In this document: positions 34,985-43,125 of the stretch, piece by piece
How positions within the stretch are numbered: position 1 is the stretch's first letter
How the letters are laid out: each line of letters opens with the position of its first letter
Assembly: GCF_002831685.1 (NCBI RefSeq)
Contig: NZ_CP025119.1
Span: forward strand, 2,502,001-2,566,000
Reading direction: 5' to 3'
DNA length: 64,000 nt
Origin: Polaribacter sp. ALD11
Lineage (GTDB): Bacteria > Bacteroidota > Bacteroidia > Flavobacteriales > Flavobacteriaceae
The notes under the pieces: generated by a model
What the model was told of the DNA's origin: nothing
The model's input: only the letters and a program-made list of their open reading frames with translations
Databases searched by the model: none
Made by a program: the position numbers and the translations under genes

Positions 34985-35012
34985 TTGTCATTCCCGTGAA
35001 AGCGGGAATTTC
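34985..35012. repeat. Palindromic ATTCCCG...CGGGAAT intergenic element
   Basis: ATTCCCG (34990-34996) and CGGGAAT (35003-35009) form a 7-bp stem with loop TGAAAG inside GTCATTCCCGTGAAAG. Elements of this form (GTCATTCCCGCGAAAGCGGGAAT) are common dispersed repeats in many bacteria. It lies in the atpA-atpG gap; no T run follows. Confidence 0.6.
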
Positions 35013-35026
35013 AAAACACCAATAGA

Positions 35027-35893
35027 ATGGCAAACTTAAAAGAAATACGTAATAGAATTACCTCTATTAAATCGACAATGCAGATTACATCTGCCATGAA
35101 AATGGTATCTGCTGCAAAGTTGAAAAAAGCACAAGATGCAATTACGGCAATGAGACCCTATTCATCTAAACTAACTGAGTTGTTGCAGAATTTAAGCGCA
35201 ACATCAGACAGTGATGCTGGTGGAGCATATTCAAAAGAAAGAGAGGTTTCTAAAGTTCTATTAGTAGTTATTACTTCTAATAGAGGTTTATGTGGTGGTT
35301 TTAATTCATCTATCACTAAAACAACTGTAAGAACAATTGAAGAAAAATACAGTAATGTTGAAGTAGATTTATTTGCTATCGGTAAAAAAGGTGGTGATGT
35401 TTTATCTAAACAATACAGTATTGTAGCTACAAGAAATGATCTATTTGATGATTTAACTTTTAATAATGTAGCAGCAGTTGCAGAAAAGTTAATGGAAATG
35501 TATATTGATGGTTCTTATGATAAAATAGAGCTTATTTACAATCAGTTTAAGAATGCAGCAACTCAATTGCCACAAGTAGAGCAATTTCTACCTATCAAAC
35601 CAATTGAAGATGGAGATGTAAATACAGCAAACTCAGATTACCTTTTCGAGCCTTCTAAAGAGGAAATTGTGGAAGCTTTGATTCCTAAATCTTTAAAAAC
35701 TCAATTATACAAAGCTATTAGAGATAGTTTTGCTTCTGAACACGGAGCAAGAATGACTGCAATGCACAAGGCAACGGATAATGCTACAGATTTAAGAGAC
35801 GAATTGTTGTTAACATATAACAAAGCACGTCAAGCAGCAATTACCAATGAAATTCTAGAAATTGTTGGTGGTGCAGAAGCTTTAAATAATTAA
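35027..35893 (+). CDS. atpG: F-type ATP synthase subunit gamma
   Basis: A 288-residue central-shaft subunit. The N-terminal helix MANLKEIRNRITSIKSTMQI and TSAMKMVSAAKLKKAQ, and the C-terminal ARMTAMHKATDNATDL and LTYNKARQAAITNEILEIVGGAEAL, are the conserved coiled-coil ends. Last gene of the operon, followed by a very strong terminator; atpD and atpC must be elsewhere in the genome, as is usual in flavobacteria. Confidence 0.96.
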   Translation: MANLKEIRNRITSIKSTMQITSAMKMVSAAKLKKAQDAITAMRPYSSKLTELLQNLSATSDSDAGGAYSKEREVSKVLLVVITSNRGLCGGFNSSITKTTVRTIEEKYSNVEVDLFAIGKKGGDVLSKQYSIVATRNDLFDDLTFNNVAAVAEKLMEMYIDGSYDKIELIYNQFKNAATQLPQVEQFLPIKPIEDGDVNTANSDYLFEPSKEEIVEALIPKSLKTQLYKAIRDSFASEHGARMTAMHKATDNATDLRDELLLTYNKARQAAITNEILEIVGGAEALNN

Positions 35894-35968
35894 ACATAGC
35901 GTAAAAGAAGTTAAATTATAGAAAAGCAACAGCTTTTAACAACTAGAAATACTTTTTTATAAAATATT

Positions 35969-36005
35969 AAAAGAGCTTATCAGAAATGATAAGCTCTTTT
36001 TTTTT
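35969..36005 (+). terminator. Strong terminator of the ATP synthase operon
   Basis: A 14-bp perfect stem AAAAGAGCTTATCA/TGATAAGCTCTTTT (35969-35982 with 35987-36000) closed by a GAAA tetraloop and followed by five more T. Confidence 0.95.
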
Positions 36006-36076
36006 GCGGCAAATTTAAAAATAATGAAACCTTTCAATTTTTAATTCGTTTTTAATAATAGAACCAAACTATTTAA

Positions 36077-36343
36077 TATAAAGAACTACATCTTTTAATT
36101 ATTAAGAGTAAAAAAGGAAATCAAAAAGCACATATAAAGCTTTATAAACTGTTTTGCGAGGGGATGTTTTTTATTGGTTGTTGTTGTCTGAAAAATAAAG
36201 AGGATGCAAAATACACTATACAAGATGCTTTTCTGAAGGGTTTTTTAGGTTTAAATTCTTATAAAGATAAGACAAGCTTTGGTTCTTGGTTAAAAAGGAT
36301 TGTTATTAACACCTGTATAGATAAGTTAAGGAATATTAAATAA
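36077..36343 (+). pseudogene. Remnant of an ECF-type RNA polymerase sigma factor (region 2 only)
   Basis: Between TAA at 36074 and TAA at 36341 the frame encodes sigma region 2: KKGNQKAHIKLYKLFCEG, then KNKEDAKYTIQDAFLKGF and SFGSWLKRIVINTCIDKLR. This aligns with the intact sigma factor at 41783-42283 (NYQDAEDTLQDSFIVIF, SFEGWLKRITINTALQKYR). The conserved N-terminal part has no start codon upstream (first ATG lies inside region 2), and region 4, the -35-binding part, is absent. It is therefore a broken gene, not too short by annotation error alone. Adjacent to another gene fragment at 36402. Confidence 0.82.
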
Positions 36344-36344
36344 T

Positions 36345-36376
36345 AAAAAACCAACTTTTAAAAGTTGAGTTTTAGA
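36345..36376 (-). terminator. Minus-strand terminator beyond the ALDH tail fragment
   Basis: On the minus strand AAAACTCAACTTTT pairs with AAAAGTTGGTTTT (imperfect at two positions) followed by T-rich TTATTATT. It would end the transcript of the isomerase gene and the dehydrogenase tail, in the same relative place as the terminator behind the intact dehydrogenase. Confidence 0.6.
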
Positions 36377-36401
36377 ATATATTACAAATATATAAAGCCT
36401 C

Positions 36402-36517
36402 TTATATATCGAATTTAATTTCTTGTGCTAAAGGAAATTCCTTAGAATAATTAACCGAATTTGTCTGTTTTCTCATGTATACTTTATAAGAATTAGACTC
36501 ACGACCACCATCAGAAT
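36402..36517 (-). pseudogene. Detached C-terminal tail of an aldehyde dehydrogenase gene
   Basis: On the minus strand the frame ending at the TAA at 36404-36402 reads [18 protein letters not shown] followed by [17 protein letters not shown]. The intact dehydrogenase at 37230 ends GGGRESGSDAWKVYMRRQ, then TNTVNYSDELPLAQGIKFDL. The match covers about 37 residues, with a two-codon deletion and scattered substitutions; homology stops just after the stop codon of the isomerase gene at 36532. It is a truncated duplicate and has no start or catalytic part. Confidence 0.88.
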
Positions 36518-36531
36518 GTATAGCATTAATA

Positions 36532-37116
36532 TTATTCTGCTTGTAAGCTTTTGGGATACACTTTTTCTAACTCAGATGCTTTCATTTTAATCACATTTAC
36601 ATCTATTTTTATATCTGTAATTGGTGTGTTTGTAGAATCGCGTTCTACATTTATAATCGCATCTACAATATCCATACCTTTAATTACTTTTCCAAAAATG
36701 GTATAGTCACCATCTAATCTGCTTAAGCCTTCTTTATTATGAACAATATAAAACTGACATCTTGCAGAAAGTTTTTTTGGGTTGTCATCTCTACCAGCAC
36801 CTACAGCACCATATTCATGAATTAACTTATCATTAAATTCAGGTTCTAATAAATACTCAGGGTCTGTAAATCCTTCAGGTGTATCTGGGCATCCACCTTG
36901 AGCAACAAAATTTGGAATTACACGATTAAATGTATAATTTTCCCAATAGCCATCATTTGCTAATTGTTTAAAACTTGATTTGTGATTTGGTGTTTCATCA
37001 TGCAGCCAAATTAAAATTTCTCCTTTTGGTGTTATAATCTGCCCTACATCGTATGTTTTTTCCGATTTGCACGAAAACATGCCCAGCGCAATAAATAAGT
37101 AAATAATTTTTTTCAT
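36532..37116 (-). CDS. Peptidyl-prolyl cis-trans isomerase, cyclophilin type, lipoprotein
   Basis: About 194 residues from the ATG at 37116 ([18 protein letters not shown]), which gives a lipoprotein signal with Cys16; the longer frame to 37137 adds seven residues. The cyclophilin core shows [18 protein letters not shown] (catalytic Arg and Gln), the substrate-pocket segment CQFYIVHN and [18 protein letters not shown]. Acts in the periplasm on protein folding. Placed between the intact dehydrogenase gene upstream and a dehydrogenase tail fragment downstream. Confidence 0.93.
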   Translation of the reverse strand: MKKIIYLFIALGMFSCKSEKTYDVGQIITPKGEILIWLHDETPNHKSSFKQLANDGYWENYTFNRVIPNFVAQGGCPDTPEGFTDPEYLLEPEFNDKLIHEYGAVGAGRDDNPKKLSARCQFYIVHNKEGLSRLDGDYTIFGKVIKGMDIVDAIINVERDSTNTPITDIKIDVNVIKMKASELEKVYPKSLQAE

Positions 37117-37174
37117 AAATAATTTCTTTTTGTACATCTAAAAATAGTCATAATAGTTTAATTACTTCCTTTAA

Positions 37175-37204
37175 ACAAAAAAACCACCTCAATTGAGATG
37201 GTTT
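37175..37204 (-). terminator. Terminator of the intact aldehyde dehydrogenase gene
   Basis: On the minus strand AAACCATCTCAA pairs with TTGAGGTGGTTT (one G-U pair) followed by a run of T; it lies 26 bases beyond the dehydrogenase stop codon. Confidence 0.85.
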
Positions 37205-37229
37205 TTTGTTATTTATAATAAGAACTAGC

Positions 37230-38771
37230 TTATAAATCGAACTTTATTCCTTGCGCTAAAGGCAATTCATCAGAATAATTTACAGTATTTGTCTGTCTTC
37301 TCATGTATACTTTCCAAGCATCTGATCCAGACTCTCGTCCACCACCAGTTTCTTTTTCACCTCCAAAAGCACCACCAATTTCTGCGCCAGAAGTTCCGAT
37401 GTTTACGTTTGCAATACCACAATCTGAACCTGCATAAGATAAGAACTTCTCTGCTTCTTTCATTTCATTGGTCATAATTGCAGAAGATAAACCTTGTGCT
37501 ACTCCATTTTGAAGCGCAATAGCATTTTCTACTTCTCCAGAATATTTTATTAAATATAAAATTGGAGCAAATGTTTCATGCTGAACAATTTCATAATGGT
37601 TTTCAGCTTCAATAATAGCTGGTTTTACATAGCATCCGCTTTCGTAACCTTGGCCTTCTAAAACACCACCTTCAACCAACACATTTCCACCTTCAGCTTT
37701 TGCTTTTTCAATAGCTGCTAAATAGGTATTTACCGAATCGTGGTCGATTACTGGACCAACATGATTGTTCTCATCTAAAGGATTTCCTATTTTAATTTGT
37801 CCGTAAGCACCAACAATGGCATCTCTTACTTTATCATAAACCGATTCGTGAATAATTAATCTTCTTGTAGATGTACAACGTTGTCCGCACGTTCCAACAG
37901 CACCAAAAACAGCACCAGGAACCACTACTTTCAAATCTGCAGTTGGTGTAATAATAATAGCATTGTTTCCTCCTAACTCTAACAAAGATTTTCCGAAACG
38001 TTGTGCAACCGTTGCACCAACAATTCTTCCCATTCTTGTAGAACCTGTTGCAGAAACTAAAGGAATTCTAGTATCATTGGTCATCATTTCACCAACTTTA
38101 TAATCTCCATTTATAATTGAAGAAATACCTTCTGGTAAATTGTTTTCTTTTAAAATTTCGGCAATAATATTCTGACAAGCAACTGTACATAAAGGTGCTT
38201 TTTCAGAACCTTTCCAAACACATACATCACCACAAATCCATGCTAAAGCTGTGTTCCAAGCCCAAACAGCTACCGGAAAGTTAAATGCAGAAATAATACC
38301 AACAACACCAATTGGATGCCACTGTTCTCTCATAACATGCCCTGGACGTTCAGAAGGAATTGTTTGTCCGTTTAATTGTCTAGATAGACCTACTGCAAAA
38401 TCACAGATGTCAATCATTTCTTGTACTTCACCTAAACCTTCTTGGTAACTTTTCCCCATTTCATAAGAAACTAATTTACCAAGAGCTTCTTTCTTTTCTC
38501 TTAATTTATTACCAAATTGACGTACAATTTCTCCTCTTTGTGGAGCAGGCATATTTCTAAATGATAAAAATGCTTTTGTAGCAGCTTCCATCACTTTTTC
38601 ATAGTCTTCTTTTGTGGTCGATTTTACTTTTCCAATCAGTTTTCCATCAACAGGAGAATAGCTTTCTATAACTTCTCCGTTAGAAAAATTATTAGAACCT
38701 GTAGAGGTTCCGTTGTTTACGTCTTTTAAACCTAATTCTTTTAATGCTTCTTTTATTCCAAAGTCTGTCAT
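37230..38771 (-). CDS. amaB: Aldehyde dehydrogenase, ALDH7 type (aminoadipate-semialdehyde/piperideine-6-carboxylate dehydrogenase-like)
   Basis: A 513-residue NAD-dependent dehydrogenase. The ALDH7 signature SERPGHVMREQWHPIGVVG (about 140-158) separates it from other ALDH groups; the NAD site includes FNFPVAVWAWN, the general base Glu lies in LLELGGNNA, and the nucleophile Cys in GQRCTSTRR. ALDH7 enzymes oxidise 2-aminoadipate 6-semialdehyde in lysine breakdown. Cytosolic. Monocistronic on the minus strand. Gene symbol by analogy; substrate inferred from the family. Its 3' end is duplicated at 36402-36517. Confidence 0.87.
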   Translation of the reverse strand: MTDFGIKEALKELGLKDVNNGTSTGSNNFSNGEVIESYSPVDGKLIGKVKSTTKEDYEKVMEAATKAFLSFRNMPAPQRGEIVRQFGNKLREKKEALGKLVSYEMGKSYQEGLGEVQEMIDICDFAVGLSRQLNGQTIPSERPGHVMREQWHPIGVVGIISAFNFPVAVWAWNTALAWICGDVCVWKGSEKAPLCTVACQNIIAEILKENNLPEGISSIINGDYKVGEMMTNDTRIPLVSATGSTRMGRIVGATVAQRFGKSLLELGGNNAIIITPTADLKVVVPGAVFGAVGTCGQRCTSTRRLIIHESVYDKVRDAIVGAYGQIKIGNPLDENNHVGPVIDHDSVNTYLAAIEKAKAEGGNVLVEGGVLEGQGYESGCYVKPAIIEAENHYEIVQHETFAPILYLIKYSGEVENAIALQNGVAQGLSSAIMTNEMKEAEKFLSYAGSDCGIANVNIGTSGAEIGGAFGGEKETGGGRESGSDAWKVYMRRQTNTVNYSDELPLAQGIKFDL

Positions 38772-38883
38772 TTTGCAGTTCCGTTTTAGTTGTTTAACTT
38801 AGAAGTTCGAAAATACGAATTATTTAACAAATAAATAAATTTAACAAAAAACATAATTATTGTTTAATACTAAACACGTTATC

Positions 38884-39942
38884 ATGAAAAAAATATTTTT
38901 TGCAGCAGCAGTTTTATTGATTTCCTTTGGATGCAAGAACAAGTCAGAGTCGTCTACTGAAGAAAAAAAAGAAAACATAAAACAAAATGAATTTGCAATT
39001 ATAATTCATGGTGGTGCCGGAACTATTTTAAAGAAAAACCTATCTGAAGAAAAAGAAAAAGCATATAAATTTAAGTTAGAAGAAGCTATTAGAACGGGTT
39101 ATGCTATTCTTAAAGATGGAGGAACTAGCCAAGAAGCAGTTGTTAAAACAATACAAGTAATGGAAGAATCTCCTTTGTTTAATGCTGGAAAAGGAGCTGT
39201 TTTTACCCATGAAGAAACCAATGAATTAGATGCTTCTTTTATGGATGGTAAAACGTTAAATGCTGGTGCAGTTGCAGGTGTAAAAAATGTAAAAAGCCCG
39301 ATTGAACTGGCTGTGAAAATTATGACAGATTCAGACCATGTAATGCTTTCTGGTGCTGGAGCATCTATTTTTGCAAAGGAAAAAGGATTGGAAATTGTAG
39401 ACCCTAGCTATTTTTATACAGAAAAAAGATTTCAATCGCTTCAAAGAATAAAAAATAAAACAAAAACGGAATTAGATCATGACGATAAAAAAGCCGCTTT
39501 TTATGATGCCGATATTAAAAATGCAAAATTCGGTACCGTTGGTTGTGTGGCATTAGATAAAGATGGAAATATTTCTGCAGGAACTTCTACCGGAGGAATG
39601 ACAAATAAACGTTGGGGAAGAATTGGAGATGCTCCAATAATTGGTTCTGGTACGTATGCAAATAATTTAACTTGCGGAGTTTCATCAACAGGTTGGGGAG
39701 AATATTTTATAAGAAGCCAAGTAGCGTATGACATTTCTGCGCAAATGCAATATCAACAAAAAACATTAAAAGAAGCTACAAAAGACGTGATTCAAAACAA
39801 ACTAACAAAACTCGGCGGAACAGGTGGCGTAGTCGCTTTAGACAAAAACGGTAATATGTCTTTTGAGTTTAATACCGCTGGAATGTACCGAGCTTCTATG
39901 GATGATAAAGGTGAATTAGTTGTAAAAATCTACAAAGAATAA
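38884..39942 (+). CDS. Isoaspartyl peptidase/L-asparaginase (Ntn-hydrolase), lipoprotein
   Basis: A 352-residue plant-type asparaginase from ATG 38884 (MKKIFFAAAVLLISFGCKN), with lipidated Cys17; the longer frame uses a TTG and adds eight residues before the signal. The self-cleavage nucleophile is Thr218 in FGTVGCVALD, which starts the beta subunit after autoproteolysis, and IIHGGAGTI and NAGKGAVFTHEETNELDASF are conserved alpha-subunit segments. Hydrolyses beta-aspartyl peptides and asparagine in the periplasm. Confidence 0.93.
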   Translation: MKKIFFAAAVLLISFGCKNKSESSTEEKKENIKQNEFAIIIHGGAGTILKKNLSEEKEKAYKFKLEEAIRTGYAILKDGGTSQEAVVKTIQVMEESPLFNAGKGAVFTHEETNELDASFMDGKTLNAGAVAGVKNVKSPIELAVKIMTDSDHVMLSGAGASIFAKEKGLEIVDPSYFYTEKRFQSLQRIKNKTKTELDHDDKKAAFYDADIKNAKFGTVGCVALDKDGNISAGTSTGGMTNKRWGRIGDAPIIGSGTYANNLTCGVSSTGWGEYFIRSQVAYDISAQMQYQQKTLKEATKDVIQNKLTKLGGTGGVVALDKNGNMSFEFNTAGMYRASMDDKGELVVKIYKE

Positions 39943-40274
39943 GACAACCATTCTTTAGGAATTGGCTGTAAATCTAAATTTGTGCTTTCCGATTTTATCT
40001 TTTTACTAAAGCCTAGGCGAGATATTTTTGGAATTGATAAGTTAATATTGTTTTTCTTGTTAATTAGCTCTAAGGCTTCGGTTATGGTTCTTTTTGAACA
40101 CAAAACCAAGCTATTCATCATTGCATTAGATTCTTCTTGTAAATCATAAAAATCTACAAAGAAAGAAGGTTTTCCGTCTTTGTAGATAATCCATTGCGAA
40201 TTTTTCTTTAGTGGAAGCTCGATAATTTCTTTTGTACCGCTTAAAGTTCTATATGTTGTTGCTAATAGTTTCAT
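39930..40274 (-). CDS. Hypothetical protein, 114 residues
   Basis: A small soluble protein on the minus strand whose 3' end overlaps the convergent asparaginase gene by 13 bases. No signal peptide or membrane segment; mixed composition with WIIYKDGKPSFFVDFYDL and a basic C-terminal half (KISRLGFSKKIKSES). I do not recognise the family. Support is moderate: plausible ATG, balanced residue use and no competing gene in 40275-40423. Function not guessed. Confidence 0.55.
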   Translation of the reverse strand: MKLLATTYRTLSGTKEIIELPLKKNSQWIIYKDGKPSFFVDFYDLQEESNAMMNSLVLCSKRTITEALELINKKNNINLSIPKISRLGFSKKIKSESTNLDLQPIPKEWLSYSL

Positions 40275-40423
40275 TTTTTATGTCTTTTAATACCCTCTTT
40301 TTTATTAAACACAAATCAAAAAGTAAGCCAAATTATTAAAATACTACTTTGTTAATTCATAAATATGATTAAAAATAGGTGTTAGATGTTCATCTACTTT
40401 TTAAAAAAGGTTGTTACTTGTTT

Positions 40424-41779
40424 TTAAAATTGATAATTTATTCCTGTATAAATACCAATAAAATAAGGTTTAAATCCATTTGCATTATTATCAAACGTGT
40501 TTAACTGAGTTTTAAACATTGGGTTTAAGTTTAATGCCCAATTTTTATCTAACTTATAATTAAAATCTAAACCTAAATTTCCACTAAAATTAAGGTTGTT
40601 TAGGTTATTTGCTTTTCCAGATCTAGAAAGAGTACCAGCATTTATGTGTACTGTATTCTTATTTAAAAAAAGGGAACTAAAGCCTATTACTATTTGAGTT
40701 TTTAGATTACTATTTTCTAATAGACTGTATTTTAATTCAATAGGAATTTCAATATAACCATATTTTTGAGCTAAATTTCCATCTAAACTTACTGCGTTTA
40801 AGGGAATAGTATTTGAATTAAAACTTTCAGAAGAAGTATTGTTTAAAGAATAATTATCTCCCGAATTAAAAATAACACTAGAAACACTTGAACTTGAAGA
40901 AGCCACAGCTATCTTATTGTTAGAAAATTGAATCTCTTGTAAATGAATTCCTGATTGAATGGACCATTTATTATTAAGTTGATAGCCAATTTGCACGCCA
41001 TAAGAATAAGAATTATCTCCTCTAGTAGAGTTTTCTAAATTCTTATTTAATGGAGAAGTGTTAGAAAAAGAATTAGAGTTTAAAACAGCTACAACGGGTG
41101 AAATGGTCCAGAGTTTATTTATATTTATTTTCTTTTCTTCCTTGTCTTTTTTAAAAGCTATTATAACTTCCTTTTTAACATTTTTAATTTCCTTTTTATC
41201 TTTATAAATTGAATTTGTCATATCCGCAGAGTTTTCTGAGGAAATTGATTCTTTTTTTTCTATGTTCTCTTGAACAATAATTGTTTTATTTTGAAAAGAA
41301 TCTATGGTTCTATTAATTTTATTGTCAGTTAAAAAAATCTTTTTCATAGCTTTTTTACGAACTGAATACTCATTCCCCTTTTCAATATTTCTTTGTGATT
41401 TCTCAGCAACTAAAATGGTTGTTTTCTCAATGCTTTTTTTATTTGCTTTATTTTCTTCAACAATTATTGTTTTTTCTTCACTTTTAGTATTAAAAGTATC
41501 TGTTTTTATAGTATTGAAATCTTCTAAACTTCTTTCTGGAGCTGCAATAATTATTGGTTGTTTTTTTACATCATCTATAACCGTTTTAGAAAAAGGATAT
41601 AACAAGAGACCAACAACTAAAATGGCTGCAATTCCACTAGAAAACCACCATATTGGTAATACTCTGCGTTTTTTGTTTTTTAGATTCGCTTCAATATTGT
41701 TCCAAACTCTATTTGTTGGAGTTGCCTCCAAATTCTTTAGTTTTTCTTGAAATAAACGGTCTATCTTTTTATTTTCCAT
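40424..41779 (-). CDS. Anti-sigma-like membrane protein with C-terminal outer-membrane beta-barrel domain
   Basis: A 451-residue protein. Residues 1-40 are cytoplasmic and charged (DRLFQEKLKNLEATPTNRVW), a single transmembrane helix spans about 41-63 (IWWFSSGIAAILVVGLLLYPF), a lysine/isoleucine-rich linker follows to about 215, and the last 230 residues look like an outer-membrane porin-type barrel ending in aromatic NYQF. This N-terminal pattern is typical of Bacteroidota anti-sigma proteins paired with ECF factors. It starts three bases after the sigma gene, so the pair is one operon. Confidence 0.75.
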   Translation of the reverse strand: MENKKIDRLFQEKLKNLEATPTNRVWNNIEANLKNKKRRVLPIWWFSSGIAAILVVGLLLYPFSKTVIDDVKKQPIIIAAPERSLEDFNTIKTDTFNTKSEEKTIIVEENKANKKSIEKTTILVAEKSQRNIEKGNEYSVRKKAMKKIFLTDNKINRTIDSFQNKTIIVQENIEKKESISSENSADMTNSIYKDKKEIKNVKKEVIIAFKKDKEEKKININKLWTISPVVAVLNSNSFSNTSPLNKNLENSTRGDNSYSYGVQIGYQLNNKWSIQSGIHLQEIQFSNNKIAVASSSSSVSSVIFNSGDNYSLNNTSSESFNSNTIPLNAVSLDGNLAQKYGYIEIPIELKYSLLENSNLKTQIVIGFSSLFLNKNTVHINAGTLSRSGKANNLNNLNFSGNLGLDFNYKLDKNWALNLNPMFKTQLNTFDNNANGFKPYFIGIYTGINYQF

Positions 41780-41782
41780 CAG

Positions 41783-42283
41783 TTATGCATTTTGTTCTTT
41801 TTGTTGATGAATTTCTAGTTGATTCTTTAATATTTTTCTTGCTCTAGATAGGTTGGATTTTGAGGTTCCTTCAGAGATATTTAATAAAGCAGCAATTTCT
41901 TTATGAGCGTAATTATCTAACACATATAAGTTAAAAACCAAACGATACCTGTCTGGCAATTTTTGAATTAATTGTAATAAAAAACCGACATCTAGGTTAT
42001 CGTCTTCAAAATCAATTTCCTCTATGATTTCTTGGTTAGGTGATTCATTTACAAGTTCTAAACAAGTCTTTGTTCTGTATTTTTGTAGTGCAGTATTTAT
42101 GGTTATTCGTTTTAACCAACCTTCAAAAGAACCTTTGTTTTTGTACTGTTTAATTTTATTAAAAATAACGATAAAACTATCTTGTAAAGTGTCTTCTGCA
42201 TCTTGATAGTTTCGAGAATATTTTAAGCATACAACAAAAAGTTTATCAGCAAAAAGCTGATAAACTTCAGATTGTGCTTCCAA
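41783..42283 (-). CDS. ECF-type RNA polymerase sigma factor
   Basis: At least 166 residues. Region 2 spans the N-terminus (NYQDAEDTLQDSFIVIF and SFEGWLKRITINTALQKYR) and region 4 includes LPDRYRLVFNLYVLDNYAHKE plus the helix-turn-helix IAALLNISEGTSKSNLSRAR. The first standard start codon is a TTG at 42283, yet the frame continues upstream with family-like residues (KLEKLIQECCQQK) back to ATC 42325 or ATT 42334 just after the TAG of the preceding lipoprotein gene, without an ATG. So the true start may be a rare codon or the N-terminus is shortened. Works with the anti-sigma protein downstream. Confidence 0.87.
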   Translation of the reverse strand: MEAQSEVYQLFADKLFVVCLKYSRNYQDAEDTLQDSFIVIFNKIKQYKNKGSFEGWLKRITINTALQKYRTKTCLELVNESPNQEIIEEIDFEDDNLDVGFLLQLIQKLPDRYRLVFNLYVLDNYAHKEIAALLNISEGTSKSNLSRARKILKNQLEIHQQKEQNA

Positions 42284-42329
42284 CTTTTGTTGGCAACATT
42301 CCTGTATGAGTTTTTCTAGTTTGATATTA

Positions 42330-42731
42330 CTAATTTACAGGAATTATAACTTCATCGAAAATACTTTCGCCATCTGCATCTTTACCTTTAAAAAACTTAA
42401 AAACGTAATCTTTTTTTTGAGTTGCTTTTACAGGAAATGAATATTCTTCTTGCTTTGTTACTTCAGCACAAGTATCATCTAAATTAACCAAAGCAGTTAC
42501 TGCAACTACTCTTGTAGAATCTTTGTATTGGTAGTATAGTTGGCTAAATGAATAACATTTATTTGGTAAAGTATATTTTATTTTAATAGTATCTGTTTTA
42601 CCAAAAGTGAAACTATCAGGGGTTTCTGCGCTGTCAATTTTTAGAAAATCATATGTAAAGTTAGGTTCATCATCGTTTAAACAAGATGAAAATAAAATGA
42701 TGCTAATTAATAATAATACTACTTTTCTCAT
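42330..42731 (-). CDS. Small lipoprotein upstream of the sigma gene
   Basis: A 133-residue predicted lipoprotein, signal MRKVVLLLISIILFSSCLND with Cys17. The mature part is beta-rich with two cysteines (NKCYSFSQLYYQYKDST and DDTCAEV), possibly disulfide-linked. I do not recognise the family. Its TAG stop at 42330 is next to the presumed sigma start region, so sigma translation may be coupled to it. Perhaps part of the signal-sensing or target group of the sigma factor, by context only. Confidence 0.75.
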   Translation of the reverse strand: MRKVVLLLISIILFSSCLNDDEPNFTYDFLKIDSAETPDSFTFGKTDTIKIKYTLPNKCYSFSQLYYQYKDSTRVVAVTALVNLDDTCAEVTKQEEYSFPVKATQKKDYVFKFFKGKDADGESIFDEVIIPVN

Positions 42732-42767
42732 AATTTAAGGTTTAATAATTAATATTTAAGGTTTAAT

Positions 42768-43121
42768 TTAATTAGGTAAATTTTCTGATGTTTTTTCAAT
42801 TTTAGAAATTACTTTTAATAAAGTATATGCTATTGAAGAACTGTCTTGGGGCGGATTTTCAATTTCTTTTTCAGAAATTAATACCTCATATTCAAAACCT
42901 TCTTCATACTTAAATCCGATAATAGTGCTATATAAGTATTGCCAATCTTGGGTGTTTTTTTCTTTTATTAGGTAACATTTTTGAGGACCAATACCTTGGC
43001 AATCTGCTTTAGAAGAAGCAACGATATAATTTGTTTCTTGTACTAAAAACCCCTCTGAATCTTTACAGGATGCAAAAAAAAGGAAAAAGGCAAATAATAA
43101 GATGTTAGATATTGTTTTCAT
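42768..43121 (-). CDS. DUF4377-type lipoprotein
   Basis: A 117-residue lipoprotein (signal ending FASCKD, Cys19). The mature part NYIVASSKADCQGIGPQKCYLIKE, split as NYIVASSKADC and GIGPQKCYLIKE, then IIGFKYEEGFEYEVLI and ENPPQDSSSIAYTLLKVI, matches the DUF4377 pattern often attached to META-domain stress proteins. Two cysteines flank a conserved loop. Member of a row of three small lipoproteins preceding the sigma gene; function unknown. Confidence 0.8.
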   Translation of the reverse strand: MKTISNILLFAFFLFFASCKDSEGFLVQETNYIVASSKADCQGIGPQKCYLIKEKNTQDWQYLYSTIIGFKYEEGFEYEVLISEKEIENPPQDSSSIAYTLLKVISKIEKTSENLPN

Positions 43122-43125
43122 AAAT

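Noticed and set aside
34985..35012. Hairpin between atpA and atpG as terminator
   Set aside because: Only a 7-bp stem with no following T run; it matches a common dispersed repeat, and the operon clearly continues into gamma.
40424..41779. Open frames on the plus strand opposite the anti-sigma/barrel gene (for example 41304-41750)
   Set aside because: They are hydrophobic low-complexity shadows of the lysine/isoleucine-rich coding strand and have no promoter or family match.
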